A program made the translations under genes and the position numbers. A DNA stretch of 64,000 nt from Owenia fusiformis (taxonomy: Eukaryota > Annelida > Polychaeta > Sabellida > Oweniidae), in contig CAIIXF020000005.1 in the NCBI GenBank assembly GCA_903813345.2, positions 15,505,375 to 15,569,374 on the forward strand. Reading direction: 5' to 3'. The notes beneath the pieces were generated by a model that searched no databases, had not been told where the DNA came from, and saw nothing but the letters and a program-made list of their open reading frames with translations. The number at the start of each line of letters is the position of its first letter. The first letter of the stretch is position 1. Of the stretch, positions 1 through 15,100 are shown in pieces.

Positions 1-166
1 TAAGAATAATATTCATAAAAAATTAAGATTTTTAGAGCAAACGATGCAAAACTTTTGGATCAACTCTTGTATGTACACATTTGTGATTGGAACCAGGTAG
101 TTACCTGTGTTCACATTGTCAATGTTTTGTTTGTTTGTGTCATTTACTTTCTTTATACTTATTTAG
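1..166 (+). other. AASS intron sequence before the first visible exon
   Basis: AT-rich sequence ending in acceptor ATTTAG at 161-166. No coding exon is seen here; the gene start is outside the window. Confidence 0.6.
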
Positions 167-3100
167 TCATATTCCGACATTGGGGCAGTCATCCAGGAAG
201 ATATATCTGAAGCCTCCGTGGTAGTGGGTGTGAAACAAGTACCCATAGACCTCCTGCTACCCGACCGCACGTATGTCTTCTTCTCACATACAATCAAGGC
301 TCAAGAGTCAAATATGTCCATGTTGGATGCTGTTCTTGAAAAGGTAAGTTAACTGAACTCATAATAATGCATATAAGCTCCCGGTTCCAGTATTCTGGCA
401 GTATTAGTCGCTACTCAGCAAGGTTGTGATCTGTCTCGGTTGACAAACCATTTTGGATACATCTCACATAGACATCTCATATAGACAGATATGATTTTAA
501 CACCATTACCAAGACTTGTGTTGTTATCCATTGTATATCCCGAATGTACATAGTTTGTAACCATACGATATAGTTGATATACACCTTGAAAAAATCAAAA
601 AGATTGAATGGTGTTTATTTCTTCCCCTGGTATAACCATAAACCGACAATAAAAAATATATTATAATTTTTTATATATTATGATTTTTTATTAAGTTTGG
701 TACTTTTTGTTGCAGAATATTCGTCTGATTGACTATGAAAAAATGTGCGATGAATCTGGTCAGAGAACTGTGGCATTTGGGAAATATGCGGGCGTAGCAG
801 GAATGATTAACATTTTACATGGCTTAGGTTTGAGACTATTGGCTCTTGGACATCACACACCCTTTATGGTACGTTAAATCGGTTGTTTCTGGAGAAGTAA
901 CTTTGTTAAGATGAGAACTATAGGATTATCAAATGTTAAGCTAAATTTTTGTTGTAGATATTTGAAACTCATTTATTTTGTAGAAATTATGAGACAAGAT
1001 ATGGATTTATAAATTGTACTATTCTTCTATGCATTTAAAGACTTGTATTTTTGCCTCAATATGTGAGGCAAAAAAAGTTGGGCAAAGGAGTTGGGTAAAC
1101 TAGCAACAGAGAGTGCCCCAATTGAAGTGTGAAAAAACTTTTTTTAAGAATAGGAGAAAAAAACATCAGAAATGCATAGATTGAAGTCTATTTTTTTGGG
1201 TAGTATTTTTTAAAAAATTTAGAAAAAATTGTTACGGTGTCTGGAGACCTTCAAAGAGGGTGGGGGCCAGAAGGAAAAAAATTCACATATTTTACAACCC
1301 TCTTGATGAATTCCAATGTACTCAGCTATGAATGAATGTTTTTGATTTATCTGTCCAGGATTATGTAAATATATATTTATTTGATCCATACATACAATTG
1401 ATTTAAACAATATGTACAGTTTAGAGGTAAGTAAAGCTTTGAAAGGACATTTCATGCTGAGTCTGGGTGACATTTTTATTCACTGGAGGTAGAAATCCTT
1501 TGAGTGTTTTCACATAGAGCATAACAAGTCTCCACTCTAATAAGTGCTTCTTTAGTTACATAAATGTTATATTGTTGCATACAAAGAATAATTTTGATGG
1601 AGACTTATTATGCTCGATGTGAATTTTAGAACTTTATAGAAAATTTTGCCTGCCATTTTTGTTGATTATTCAAAATGGCCAAATGCTATTCATGCTGCAT
1701 ATGTAGGAAGCAGGTAAATTCTCCTAGAAAACGGAGAAAGGTTACAGAAGATTTAGCTTCACAAGTCAAGACTATTGCAACTAATAATAGAAGTGATATT
1801 GAGGTAATATAAGCTTGATTTGGGAGGAGATTGTTGTGATATTAGGTTGATATCAGAACTTATATTTTTTGATATTGCTTATGTAATGGCAATATGTTGG
1901 TAATTGGGCAGATATAAAGTTAATATTGGATTGATATTTGTCAGAAATTGCTATCGAATTGGGCTTATATTTGGGTGATATTGCTATAATATTGGGCTAA
2001 TATTTGGGTGATATTGGATTGATATTGGGCCAATATTTGCTTGATATTTGGGTGATATTGCTATCACATTGGGCCAATATTTGGGTGATATTGGATTGAT
2101 ATTGGGGTGATATCGCTATCATATTGGGTCCATTATTTGGCTCATATTTGGCTGATATTGGATTTACAGTGGGATATTATTACAATCAGAATAATTGGGT
2201 GATATTTGGTAAATAAGAGGGTTGATATTGGACTGTTACTTAAATAATATGAGGCCAATACTTGGGTTATTTTGGATTGATATAGAGTGACATTTGATTG
2301 ACAATTGGTTGATGTTGCCATGATATTAGGACATTATCTGGGTCATATTTGGGCGATATTGAATTGGGTGATATTGCTATTGAATACATAGAGGTTATAT
2401 AATGGGAGGGATGGAATATGAATTTTATCCTGAGGGAAAATATGATATTGGCAGAGGAAAATCATGAAATGTATATTCTGAATTTAAATGAATTAAAAAT
2501 AATAAAGTATTTTCATTATTTTAGGTACTTTTGTTCTCTTTCAGTGTTGCGTGGGAAGGGCGGAATATATTAATATAAATAACTCATTATTGGCAAATTG
2601 CCAATTTACTATATATTGTAATTCCAACCTCTATGAGACTAAATTCCTACAGATATTTGTGATATTTTAACCAAAAAGGTATATTTTGGTAGAAAATAAT
2701 GGATTTTTTAATTTGACCTTGACCTGAGGAATATGACCTTGACCTAAATTTTCATACATTTTTGAAACACATATGTCACATAGATTAATAAAATAAAGAG
2801 AAAACTTGAAAATCAGGTGGGGCTTAAAATGGCCTTGTTTACCCAACTCCTTTATCACAATAGTGAATTGATAGCATTTACTGATAACTTTCCAAGATGG
2901 CTTTACACTTATATATTTCATTTTTACACCATTGATCTGCATCTATTCTAAGTGTAGAACTACTCATTGACAGTTTTTTGAGATGATTATCAATTTCAAT
3001 TTTTTTCTTTTACAGTTCATTGGTCCATCACATAATTACCGCAATAGCAGTATGGCTAAACAAGCCATCAGGGACGCAGGTTATGAAATCTCCCTTGATA

Positions 3101-6100
3101 TGATGCCTAAGTCCATTGGACCACTCACTTTTGTCTTCACAGGCTCTGGCAATGTCTCACAGGTATGTGGATTGTATCAATTATACACTTTTACTATTGA
3201 CCTCTCAAAAGGTCAACTGTTGGTCAAGGTTTACAGTGGAAGAACATTATTTTGGCAGTTAAGTGTTGAGAAGTATTGACGGTATACCATCTTATTAATC
3301 CCTAATTTTGGCCTGAAAGATGACCTTAAAAACATGTCTTGCCTACTTCTGTATGTTTGTCCTTTACAGTCAGTTAAATAGGAATTTATGGAATCTCGTT
3401 GACGGAGATTTCACTTTAATAACACTCTTAAAACTATCCTTAACAAGAGTTTGACCTCCTTTTTACTTTTCAAACAATCAAACAGTCAATTTTTGGATAA
3501 TTTTTAACCTGTTTGCCAATTCAGAGTATCTGACCATTATGTACATTCTAAGGTTTGCGTTAAAAAAATAAAAAAATTTTGACTGAGCAGCATTGAGGGT
3601 TTAACTACAGGTATATTATGGCCAAATTGTACAGTGTACATAAACAAACTGAGCACTGTTTTCAGACTTAAAAGAGTTAAAGGCATGACTATATACAATC
3701 AATCAATATTTTTCAAACATTTATGAATGAATTTGTTGTTTTATACTCCCTTGGATTTTAAATTGAGAATTCCCATAAATGTTTGTAAAATATTGATTCT
3801 AAGGTCATGTCTATCATATAAAATAAAATATTTGTTCACATTGAATCTTAATATTTGTTCACATTGAATCTTATTGGAAAATGAAAACTGAATTTTTGCA
3901 AGGTTTACCTTATTTGTTAAACATCCAATTTCTGTGTCAAAACAGTTGTTTAGTTTGCTACAATGTTATGCTATTAACTACAAACCTACTATAGCTTTTG
4001 CCTCAGCATTTAACTTGCCCTTACAAGAAGTCAGCCATACCCATGTAAGAAAAAAAAAGTTCTCGATGAAGCCTATATCCAATTTGCATATTGAAACAGT
4101 ATTTTCTGCCAATAATCAGATTACTCAGTTTATATTAAACTCCCATAATAGAGAGAGATCATTAAGATATAAGTAATGAATTTAAAAGTACACAGTGACC
4201 CCAAAAATGTGACCTTCTAATTTGGAATAACTTCCTAAAGGAGGAGGGAAGTTAGCGCAACAGATTTTGGACAGTCATATGTTTGATTTTAGCCATTTCA
4301 TGTGGATTTTAATAGATGCATGTGTTAGGCGAATGCATTACCTCCAGGAAAATTACTTCTAGAGATGATAAAATAATTTCGACTTTGAGACAGGGTAGAT
4401 GCAAACAACCCACCCACATGTTTTTCTGAAATGTTTTCCTGATTTTCAACATGTGGGTGGGTTGTTTGCATCTACCCTGTCTCAAAGTCGAAATTATTTT
4501 ATCATCTCTAGAAGTGATTTTCCTGGAGGTAATGCATTGGCCTAACATATGCAATTGTTTAAATCCTCAGAAAATGGCCAAAATCCAACATATGACTGTC
4601 CAAAATCTGTTGCGCTAATTTCCCTCCTCCTTTCGGTTGAATCTTCAACATTTTGACAGATATTGTATTATCTTGGTATATTGATAGTTAAATAGTAAAT
4701 TGAAGGTCATAGTTCCTAGCTCCACATCAGCGGCATTGAAAACATTGAACTACTTTAACCTGAAGTGCATTGACATAAATACCATAAACAACTCATTGAG
4801 AAACTTTTACTATGCAGCTCTACTTAACCTGGATCCTTGACTGTGTTCATTTATATTATTTTACCAGCCCATATATTGCACTTAAAGGAACTAATAAAAG
4901 CTTTAGATGAATCTTAGGGGAGTGTTTGAATATAAAAAGGGGGTTTATATTATAGTTTCATGAAAAAAGTAAAAAGATCATCACAATTTAGAATCAGCAC
5001 ATTTTGAGTAATATTTTACTGAAAATCATATTTCAAAATAAATTAATTTGGCCATCATGCTGCAGGAAAATACCTCTTTACTTTCCTTAAACCTCTAGAA
5101 GTTGAACACCTCTGTTAGTGGAACACTTTTGAATCCCAAGACCAACTGACTTAATGTTAAATGAACGTATATAAGTGGAACACCTCCCAAGTGGAACACA
5201 TTTTTGACGTACCGAAGCTCTTCCACTTAAACAGGTTTTACATGTATATCTTTAATGTATAATCTCCATTTATGCATATTACTCTAAGAGCGAGGAGGAA
5301 AATTCTTAATAAATGGAGTATAGTTGGTTTGGCAGCATTTTCAGCTAGGGGGAAGTCTTGGATGAAAATTCTACCTAGGTGATAGCTTCACAGAGTGGTA
5401 CATAATTCTTTTTTTTCAGGGGTTAGCCCCCCACCCCCAAAAACACCCCACCCCGGTAAAATATTTTTTTCATTCTCAATAACTTTAGATATCTTGATGT
5501 TTATAAGTTACATGCATAGACATTATATATATGAATCATTTGAAAAATAAGTAATGCCAATCACTCCTTCAGAATTTGAATAATAGTACAAAGTGTGTAC
5601 CCCAGGGGGCAAATTCGTGACCCATTTTCTTACTATTTAGAGCCTCACTTTTCAATCAGACACTGGAAGACATTGGCAAAATTCACCTGAAGTGCCCAAT
5701 AGCAGACCTATAAGCCCTGAAAGGTTTAAATTAATTGAATCAGTATGAGTCGAGAAAAAAATTGTTGATTTTTTGAAAAAATTGACATTTTCGAGATGGG
5801 TGATTTTGTGTATGACTATAGCTGACGCTTATAGTTTCTAGATCCATCCCTCTTTGATGTTAAATATGGTTTTAAAGTGTAGAACTAAGATGTAAAAAAT
5901 AATTAAAATGGGTTTTAAGGAAGTTTAAAGTTTTAAATAAGTCCAAAATTTGAAGAATTGTACAATATCAGGTCTGAATTTACGAATTTCAGGTATGACC
6001 TTGGATGACCCTTATGTTTTTTTTATATCTGTCCCTCTTTGATGATATTTATGGTTTTTTAGTAACAAACTAAGCTGTAAAATATAATTTAGATGGATTT

Positions 6101-9100
6101 TAAGAAGGTTTAAGGATTTTAACAAGTCAAAATTTGAAGAATTGTACTATATCAGGTCTGAATTTATGAATTTCAGGTAAGACCTTGGGTAAGCCTTATA
6201 TTTTTTACATCAGTCTCTCTTTGATGATATGTATTGTTTTGTAGTGTGGAACTAGGATGTAAAAAAACAATTAAGATGGATTTTAAGGAGGTTTTAGGAT
6301 TTTCACAAGTTCAAAATTTGAAAAATTGTACAATATTAGGTCTGCAATTAACACATTTCAAGTATAACCTTGGTTGGTTCTCATGTTTTTTACACCTATC
6401 CCTTTTTCATGATATATTTGGTTTAGTAGTGTTGAAATAATATGTATAACATAATTTGGATGGGTTTTAAAAAAACTAAATGTTTTAAACAAGTTCAAAA
6501 TCTTGGTGAATTGTACAAAATCAGATCTGAAATTAACAGATTTCAAGTATAACCTTTGTTGGCCCTTATGTTTTAACATCCCTTTTTGATGATATATATG
6601 GTTTAGCAGTGTGGAACTAAAAGGTAAAACATAATTAAAATGGGTTTTAAGGAGGTTTAAGGTTTTAAACAAGTTCAAAACCTGACAAATTGTACAATAT
6701 GAGACCTGAAATAAACAAATTTCAGGTATAGCCTTAGATGAGCCTTATGTTTTTTACATATATCTCTCTATGATAAAATATATGGTTTTGTAGTATGAAA
6801 CTAAAGTGTAAATCATAATTTAGATGGGTTTTAAGGAAGTTTTAGGTTCTGAAGAGGTTCAAAACTTGACAAATTGTACAATATCAGGTCTGAAATTAAC
6901 AATTTCAGGTATAGATTTGAATTATCCTCATGCTCTGTACATTCTAAACCTCTTTGATGATTTACATGGTTCTCTAGTGTGGGACTAAAATGTAAGACAT
7001 AATTTAGGAATTTTGGGTTTTAAGGAAGTTTAACCCTAATGTCTGCAGGGGAGGGTGGGGGGTCAAATTGACCTACCCCTCTGTTTTTTAAATGGTACTT
7101 TTTGCAAGTTTTTCTTGTGCCATCATTATTACTTTTAGCTTGAGCCACAGATAAATGACACCCTTTGGTGTAAAGATCAAGGTAATTGGGGGTAGAGGTG
7201 AAAAGTTATAATAGTCCGAAGTTGATCCCAATAAAAATGAAATTTATGAAATATTGATGGTTACCCTGTTTTTAATACTATAAAAAATGCAAAATGATGA
7301 TAATTTCTAGATAATCATTTAGCAATAAGTAATAAATATAAACCTCCTTAAAACCCAAAATTCCTAAATTTTGTTTTACATTTTAGTTCCACACTACAAA
7401 ACCATGTAAATCATCAAAGAGGTCAAGAATTTCAGACCTAATATTGTACAATTTGTTTTGTTTTGAACTTCTTGAAAACCTTAAAGAGAGAATCAGATCC
7501 AGCAAGCAGCCAAACAAAAAATTGTTTAAATTTTTGAATATTTCTGGCTTATGTCATTCCTTTTCATGTCCATTTGCTAAAAATCCCCAAAGTGCACACT
7601 TTAGTGTAGGAAAACTAAAGATTTCTACAATAATGTATTATTTTTCAATAAGAATGGTTACCATTCTTATTATTTTGGGAGTATTTAAACACTTTTCCCC
7701 CATTTTTGCACTTTGAATCCATTATAACTTCATCAGTTTTTAACACATCATGAATCTTTTTAAAGGTATTGTATTTTAGATTGTAAGGAATAGATTGGTA
7801 GGTGAATTGTACATGTTGCTTGTAATTTTATCACCCCTATAGATCTGATTCTGCCTTTTAACTTCCTTAAAACCGATCGATCTAAATTATGTTTTACATC
7901 TTAGTTCCATACGACTAAACCATATATATCATCATAGAGAGATATATACCTGAAATTCGTTAATGTCAGATATGATATTGTACAATTTGTCAAGTTTTGA
8001 ACAGCTTTAAAACCTTAAACCTTCTCAAAACCCATCTAAATTATGTTTTACCTCTTAGCTCCATACTACTATATATTACCAACCTTATATTATATAATCA
8101 TTGAGAGATAGATGTAAAAAACGAACAAGGGCCATCCACAGTTATACCTAAAATTAATAAATTCCAGACCTGTTATTGTACAGTTCTTCATATTTTTAAC
8201 TTCTTTAAAACCTTAAACTTGTTTAAAACCTGTCTAACTTATGTTTAATATCTTAGATCAACACTACTAAACCATATATGCCATCAAAAAGGGATAGGTG
8301 TAAAAAAACATAAGGCTCGTCCAAGGTAATACCAAAAATTCATTAATATCAGCTCTGATATTGTACAATTCGTAAAATTTGAACCCATCTTAATTATGTT
8401 TTACATATTAGCTAAACTAAACAATATATACATATATCATCAAAAAGGGATAGATGTTAAAAATATAAGGGCCAAGCAAGATTATACTTTAAATTCATGA
8501 TATTGTACAATACGCCAAGATTTTGAACTTGTTTAAAATGTTAAGCTTCTTTAAAACCTATCTAAATTATGTTTTACATATTTCCAAACAACTAAACCAA
8601 ATATATCATGAAAAGGGGATAGGTTTAAAAAACATATGGGCCAACCAAGGTTATACTTGAAATTTGTTAATTGCAGACTTAATATTGTACAATTCTTCAA
8701 ATTGTTTAAATCCTTAAACCTTTTTAAAATGCATCTAAATTATTTTTTTACATCATAGTTCCACACTACAAAACCATACATATCATCCAAGAGGGAAAGA
8801 TGTAGAGAATATAAGGCTCATCCAAGGTCTTACCTAAAATTTGCAAATTCAGACCTGATATTGTACAATTCTTCAAAACTTGTTGGAATCCTAAAACCTT
8901 CTCAAAATTCATCTAAATTATATTTTACAGCTTAGTTCCATACTTAATTCCATAAAACCAGGAATATCATCAAAGGGGGATATAAAATATAGATGTAAAA
9001 AACAAAAGGGTCGTCCACGGTCATACGTGAAATTCAAAAATACAGATCTGATATTATACAATTCTTCAATTTTGGACTCATTAAAATCCTTAAACACTCT

Positions 9101-12100
9101 TCAAAACCATCTTAATCATTTTTGCATCTTAGATCCACACTATAAAACAATACATATCATCAAAGAGTGACAGATGTAAAAATATAAGGCCCATCCAAGG
9201 TCTTACCTGAAATTCGTAAATTCAGACCTGATATTGTACAATTCTTCAAATTTTGAACTCATTAAGATCCTTAAACCTTCTTAAAATTCATCTACATTAT
9301 ATTTTACATCTTAGTTCCACACTATAAAACCATGAATATCATCAAAGAGAGAAGGATGTAAAAAACGTAAGGCTCGTCCAAGGTCATACCGGAAATTCAT
9401 AAATTCAGACATGATATTGTACAATTCTTCAAATTTTGGACTCATTTAAAATCCTTAAACCTTTAAATCCATCTAAATTATTTTTACTCATTAGTTTCAC
9501 ACTACAAAACCATACATATCATCAAAGAGGGACAGATGTAAAAAACATTAGGCTCATCCATGGTCTTACCTGAAATTCATAAATTCAGACCTTATATTGT
9601 ACAATTCTTCAAATTTTGGATTTGTTAAAATCCTTAAATCACCTTAGAAACCATTTAAATTATTTTGTACATCTTAGTTCCATACTACAAAACCATAAAT
9701 ATCATCAAAAGGGGAAAGATGTAAAAAATCTAAGGTTCATCCAAGGTCTTACCTAAAATTCGTAAATTCAGACCTGATATTGTACAATTCTTCGAATTTT
9801 GAACTTGTTTAAAACTTTTAACTTCCTTAAAACCCATTTTAATTATTTTTTAAATCTTAGTTCCATACTTCAAAACCATATTTATTATCAAAGAGGGATA
9901 GATCTAGAAACCATAGGCCTCAGCTATAGTCATACACAAAATCACATCTCTCAAAAATGTCAAATTTTTCAAAAAATCAACAATTTTTTTCTCGACTCAT
10001 ACTGATTCAATTAATTTGAACCTTTCAGGGCTAATAGGTCTGCTATTGGGCACTTCAGGTGAATTTTTCCAATGTCTTCCAGTGTCTGATTGAAAAGTGA
10101 GGCTCTAAATAGTAAGAAAATGGGTCACGAATTTGCCCCCTGGGGTACACACTTTGTACTATTATTCAAATTCTGTAGGAGTGATTGGCATTATTTATTT
10201 TTCAAATGATTCATATATATAATGTCTATGCATGTAACTTATAAACATCAAGATATCTAAAGTTATTGAGAATGAAAAAATTATTTTACCGGGGTGGGGT
10301 GTTTTTGGGGGGTGGGGGGCTAACCCCTGAAAAAAAAGAATTATGTACCACTCTGTGAAGCTATCACCTAGGTACAATTTTCATCCAAGACTTCCCCCTA
10401 ACTGAAAATGCTGCCAAACCAACTATACTCCATTTATTAAGAATTTTCCTCCTCGCTCTTAGAGTATATAGGCTAGAGGTAAACATACACTGTATATCTT
10501 TCATCTTAGTCTCAGAATAGTAAGAGCTTTATTTCACTAAAAAACAGATGATTTATTGTTCCGTGAGGACATTGCCTGTCTGACAACTGGAGGTTTCTGA
10601 TCATGCATGCTGCATGCAGCCATCATGAGCAAATGGGTTCAGACCCATAAACCATCCATTTGGCCTCATTGCTTTGACAGTACAGCTTTGCTAGAAATTT
10701 TATAACCATGGTTTCTTCATGTAAAAATCTATAAAAATGACTCATCCCTGAATTTCCATGTATGATGTAGTACTATGTTGCATTGACTGAATAATTTCAT
10801 ATTTACATGATTTTTTCTATTTTTAAATGTTACAAGAATAAACACACTTGACCTTGTGCTGGACATATGGCCCCGTAAAAATAAGTGAATGACGTTTAAA
10901 AATAAAGCTCTTCAAACACTTATCTTTGAGTTTGTCTTGTAGCTTTTATAAGAAAGGGGCATACTTAATAAATGAACATTTAAAAACTTCATTAATAAAT
11001 TTTTAACCCAATTTTTGACCGCCTTATATATGGTCTGGTTGATGTTCTCAGTTTCAGAAATGCTAAAATAAAAAGCAAAAAATGAATTAAGGCATTTTTA
11101 AAAAAAAGCTGTTGGGTTTTGACCCAAAATGAAAATAATCATGATTTCTTAGTGAATAAAGCTTCGTGCAAGTATCAACTTCTTTGCAGGAATAGCTTAA
11201 TTTGAAGTATTTTCCTGATCTTTATAACTGTTTATTGCAGGGTGCTCAAGAGGTCTTCCAAGAACTTCCACATGAGTATGTTGAACCTAAGCATCTACAT
11301 AAAGTAGCCAAACATGGATGTAAGAAATGTTTTTACAAATTCCTCTAATGTCTGTGTTAAAGAAAATCTGCTTAATGAGGATTTTCTTTGTTACACCATA
11401 TGAATAATGATATGGAGATGTTTTTCAAAATTTTATTTGAATATAATGTACATTTTAATAGAAAAATAGTTCAAAATCAATATATTTTAAATTGAATTTA
11501 ATATTGAAATGGCATCTGCACAAACTTTTCTGCTGGAGTACTGAACTACCTTAAAGCTCTATGGATATCTTGTACATGTATATGATTTACGCAATAATCC
11601 TGTTCTATTTCAGCAACAAACAAGCTGTATGTGTGTGTAGTACGTAGGGAGGACCATCTGGTGCATAAAGAAGGAAAACGTTTCTGTCCTGATGAATATG
11701 ACTCTCATCCCGAACGATATGTCTCCACATTTAGTAATAAGGTAAATAATTTTTCTCACCAACTTTATCAAAAACATTGGATTACTTACAATTCATTACT
11801 AATTCTCCTAACACTAGATGTATCTAAGGAAATACACCCATGTCTTCTTAATGTATACTTTATTTTATATCAGAAAAAACATAAGCAGGAAAGCATTTTT
11901 TCAGAAATGTCTTCGATTTTACTTGACATCGCACAATTAGTTTGGCCAATAAGCTCTGTATTTGCTAGACATTCTATCTTGCTGTCTTACTCAAATGTCA
12001 ATTTTTTGTTCTTTATAAATTAAAGAATGATTATTATAGACTCCATTGTAGACTTTGAAATTACGTAGATGTAATATTGTCACCTATTTGAATATCACAT

Positions 12101-15100
12101 GGCACATTGGCATGTGAATCAATGGCACAACCTTGATATTGTGTGCCACAGTAGCATATGAATTGATGATACAATCTTGAAAGTCGAAGATACATAAATG
12201 TACAATAGACCTCTGTGATTACAATTCTTAAATTTGAAGGACCTTGTGGTTTCAGATTGCTCCACATGCTTCTGTTATAATCAATGGCATTTACTGGGCA
12301 CCTAATTCTCCAAGATTAATCTCAATTCCTGATGCCAAGAATCTCCTTCAACCCCAAAGCTCACCATGGTTACCACAGAGTGAAGGCTGCCCTCATCTTC
12401 CCCACAAGTAAGTTGAGAAACTGTTCAATCAAAGGGGAGTAAAATGCACCATGGGGGACAATGGCTTTATTGACAGATTTTCGCTCAATGGACCATTTGC
12501 GATATACATGTACATGTAGATAGAGTTGGATAAATAAATGGCAGCACTGGGTTGTTTTTGGTTTGGCCAGACTGCCATAGTCTTCAATGTTAAAAACTTG
12601 GTATAGTCACTTATTTTCTTGATTTATCAAAAGGTGTTGGATTTAAAGTTATGGATGGAAAATGATTTAAATAACATATTTATAGATTGCTGGCAATTTG
12701 TGATATATCTGCTGACCCAGGAGGCTCAATGGAGTTTGTGAGAGAATGCACTAATATTGACTCCCCTTTCTGCCTTTATGATGCAGATGATCACATGGAA
12801 ACGGAAAGGTAAATGCACTAATTACATCTGATTATTATTGGGGAATATATACAGCCCTAAAGATGTAATTTACCGAAATACCTAATGTTGGAAGGAGGAA
12901 ATATAAGAAATCGATTAGTGCTACTCAGGAAAAGGTGATAAATTCTTGACCATAAACACAAATAATTTCATTTTATGGATATTCCATCACAAATTAACTG
13001 ATAGAAATGACGTTTAGATTTATTTGATCGAAACAATGACGTATTATCAGATCAGAGACCCATTCCTAAGGGTCTACCTTATTTGTGGACCCAGTTGCCC
13101 CTTATGATTTCACGTACCTTGTACCTTATATGTCTTGAAGTGACATATTACCCATGGGTTTGCCACACTCAGTCATAAACTGTGCAGCACACTGGTGAAT
13201 TGATCTATTATATTTATGATTTCAGTTTCAAAGGAAATGGTGTTTTGGTATGTTCTATAGATAACATGCCAACGCAGATCCCAAGGGAATCTACTGATTT
13301 CTTTGGAGGGCTCCTTCTACCCTATGTCAGTGACATGGTAGGTACATATAGAAACAAATAATTCATCATTTAGAAGGAGGGGTCTATAACAGATATAGGA
13401 TCTCAATTTTGGCAAGCTCACAGACATTTAGATTCAGAACATTTTAGCTCAACCCTTTTTTGAAATCCTCATCTTCACTTTTTCAATGGTTTGCTGATTT
13501 TTTACTTCATTATTTGTTTATTTAAGAGGTGCCTTTAGGACAATTAATTTCCATTTATATTACATCAGTATAACTGATCAGTGTCCTATTTGACACTATA
13601 TTAAAATAACATTTCCTTTGTTTCAGCTTAAATCTGATGCCACATCATCCTTTGACGAGTTTGATGTCTCGCCTGTTGTAAAAAATGTAAGTTTCCTAAA
13701 TTTCTATCAATCTGTAAAATTATATTTTTCGGTCTACAGTTGGCTCCAATTTATGCTGACATTCAAATCTCATGCTATAATACAGTTAAAATGTTGGTAC
13801 CTCTAAAAATTGTTTCACTCTTGAGAGGTGTCCACTTGCAGATGTTTGTGTAATATTATGTCAATTGGTCCTTGGACATCATAGGTTTAAAGGTTTTACT
13901 ATATTTATTACATATTTCGAATCCTGTATATTCTGTTAATTGAATGTGTTTGTTTTCAGGCTGTTATTGCCAGTAATGGGAAACTGACTCCAAACTTTGA
14001 ATATATCAATAATCTCAGACGTACTAGCAGGTAATTTTTTATCTATTAACTTGCCTCAAGTCAATCTACAATAATGTTTCAATGTGAGGGATCAGTTGAA
14101 TATTTGAATGTATTCCCAAAATGTAATTCAATTACATATTTTTTCAAATTAAAACTGGCTTAATTTTAAAGATGTACAAAAAACTGACAAAATATAATGG
14201 TTTTATCCAGAGCCCACAAATGTAACTACATGTAATTAAACGTATGTAGATATATTGACAATGTCACTTATGTTGATAGATCAAAGCACAAGGCAATGAA
14301 GGCTGTGCATGAGGCAGAGAAACGTGTCCTGGTTCTTGGATCCGGGTTTGTTGCTGGACCTGTCATTGAATACCTGACCAGAGATGACAAGTACCATGTC
14401 ACGCTTGGTAAGTAATGTGTTGTTTGGAATTAATGTTCGCTGTTGTTCTATCAGTATGCTTAACCATATGAGGTATGAAAAATAGTAACTCAATAATAGA
14501 TTAGAGCCTGTCAACCTTCTCAATGATATTTATGTGATAAACCACACATAGGCCATATTTATTTTGTTGGTTTAAATTAAATAAAACTGGGCTCCATCCT
14601 TTTATTTGCATGAATTTCATGAACTATAATTAGTTAACTGTATCATATGAGGTTAAAGTTAAATCTCTATACAAGCTGTTATCTGTGTTTATATCACCAA
14701 ATATTTTATAATCAAATGGATGTAAATATAAGAAAATATTGTGTATTAGATGCAGCAGTGAAAAATATTTTGGGCATAGCTTTCCTTTAACATCCTCTAT
14801 CATGGCATAATTTACAATTGTTTGTATCTCATAGTGTTTTGGGCATACCTTCCCTTTATCATCCTCAGACCTGACATAATATAGAATTGTTTGTATCTTA
14901 CAGTGTTTTGGGCATACCTTGCCTTTATCATCCTCAAACATGACATACTTTACAATTGTTTGTATGTCACAGTGTTTTTAGCTTACCTTGCCTTTATCAT
15001 CCTCAAACATGACATAATTTAAAATTGTTTGTATCTCACAGTGTTTTTGGCATACCTTGCCTTTATCATCCTCAAACATGACATAATTTACAATTGTTTG

